Assembly (NCBI GenBank): GCA_964604675.1
Contig: CAZSAT010000007.1
Span: 1 to 64,000, forward strand
Direction of reading: 5' to 3'
Origin: CAZSAT01 sp964604675
Lineage (GTDB): Bacteria; Myxococcota_A; UBA796; CAJQPC01
Length of the DNA: 64,000 nucleotides
The position numbers and the translations under genes were made by a program. The notes under the pieces were generated by a model, which saw only the letters and a list, made by a program, of their open reading frames with translations, was not told the origin of the DNA and did not search any database. Position 1 is the first letter of the stretch. Every line of letters starts with the position of its first letter. Positions 62,528 to 64,000 of the stretch are shown here, piece by piece.

Positions 62528-64000
<1,473 letters not shown>

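Overview
The window is about 64 kb of very GC-rich bacterial chromosome. Three things suggest a deltaproteobacterial or Myxococcota-type Gram-negative. The first is the many small lipoproteins with Asp/Gly/Thr-rich linkers carrying FG-GAP, Kelch, PKD or cytochrome payloads. The second is a trigger factor-clpP-clpX-lon block. The third is a complete RND efflux operon with an outer-membrane channel. The taxon is an inference from gene style; no rRNA is present.

Layout. (1) 1-6140: surface proteins (a parallel beta-helix protein cut by the window edge, a PKD-rich lipoprotein, a polytopic membrane protein) and an FG-GAP gene that is broken at both ends. (2) About 6140-22495: an accessory island. 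At its right edge a tyrosine recombinase (21207-22373) lies just downstream of the 3' end of a tRNA-Trp gene. The main cargo is a five-gene operon on the minus strand at 7187-12031: an XRE repressor, an ImmA-type HExxH protease, a long Argonaute whose PIWI active site looks dead, a DpnII/MboI-like PD-(D/E)XK nuclease, and a small unknown protein. The genes are nearly all joined by 1- or 4-base overlaps, and a promoter overlapped by two tandem 21-bp palindromes precedes the first gene. The island also holds a complete IS21-type insertion sequence with a passenger gene, a broken ParB-like gene, and a set of unrecognised genes around a GHKL/AlbA_2-type regulator. (3) 22496-30654: core genes (tRNAs Trp, Asp, Val and Leu, uppP, a cytochrome c, HU, lon, clpX, clpP, tig). 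(4) 30737-46364: lipoproteins, an M20 peptidase, a DEAD-box helicase, an HDOD/degenerate GGDEF protein, an M15 peptidase, a pentahaem cytochrome, an FtsZ-like protein without the tubulin signature, a sugar-nucleotide epimerase, an L,D-transpeptidase, an M19 dipeptidase and a DksA-type protein. (5) 46449-64000: a VOC protein, an ArsR-controlled P-type metal ATPase, tRNA-Pro, a DedA-like protein, haem lipoproteins, rph-rdgB, a TetR-regulated efflux operon whose RND pump and TolC-like channel are one reading frame, and the C-terminal part of cysS.

The most interesting item is the Argonaute operon. The layout suggests that a catalytically inactive, guide-loaded Argonaute recognises invading nucleic acid and the co-translated nuclease carries out the damage. 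The XRE/ImmA pair would keep the lethal module off until a signal makes the protease remove the repressor. Argonaute-nuclease pairs of this general kind are known. The XRE-ImmA switch with tandem operators, the conserved-looking small third component and the island context are what merit follow-up.
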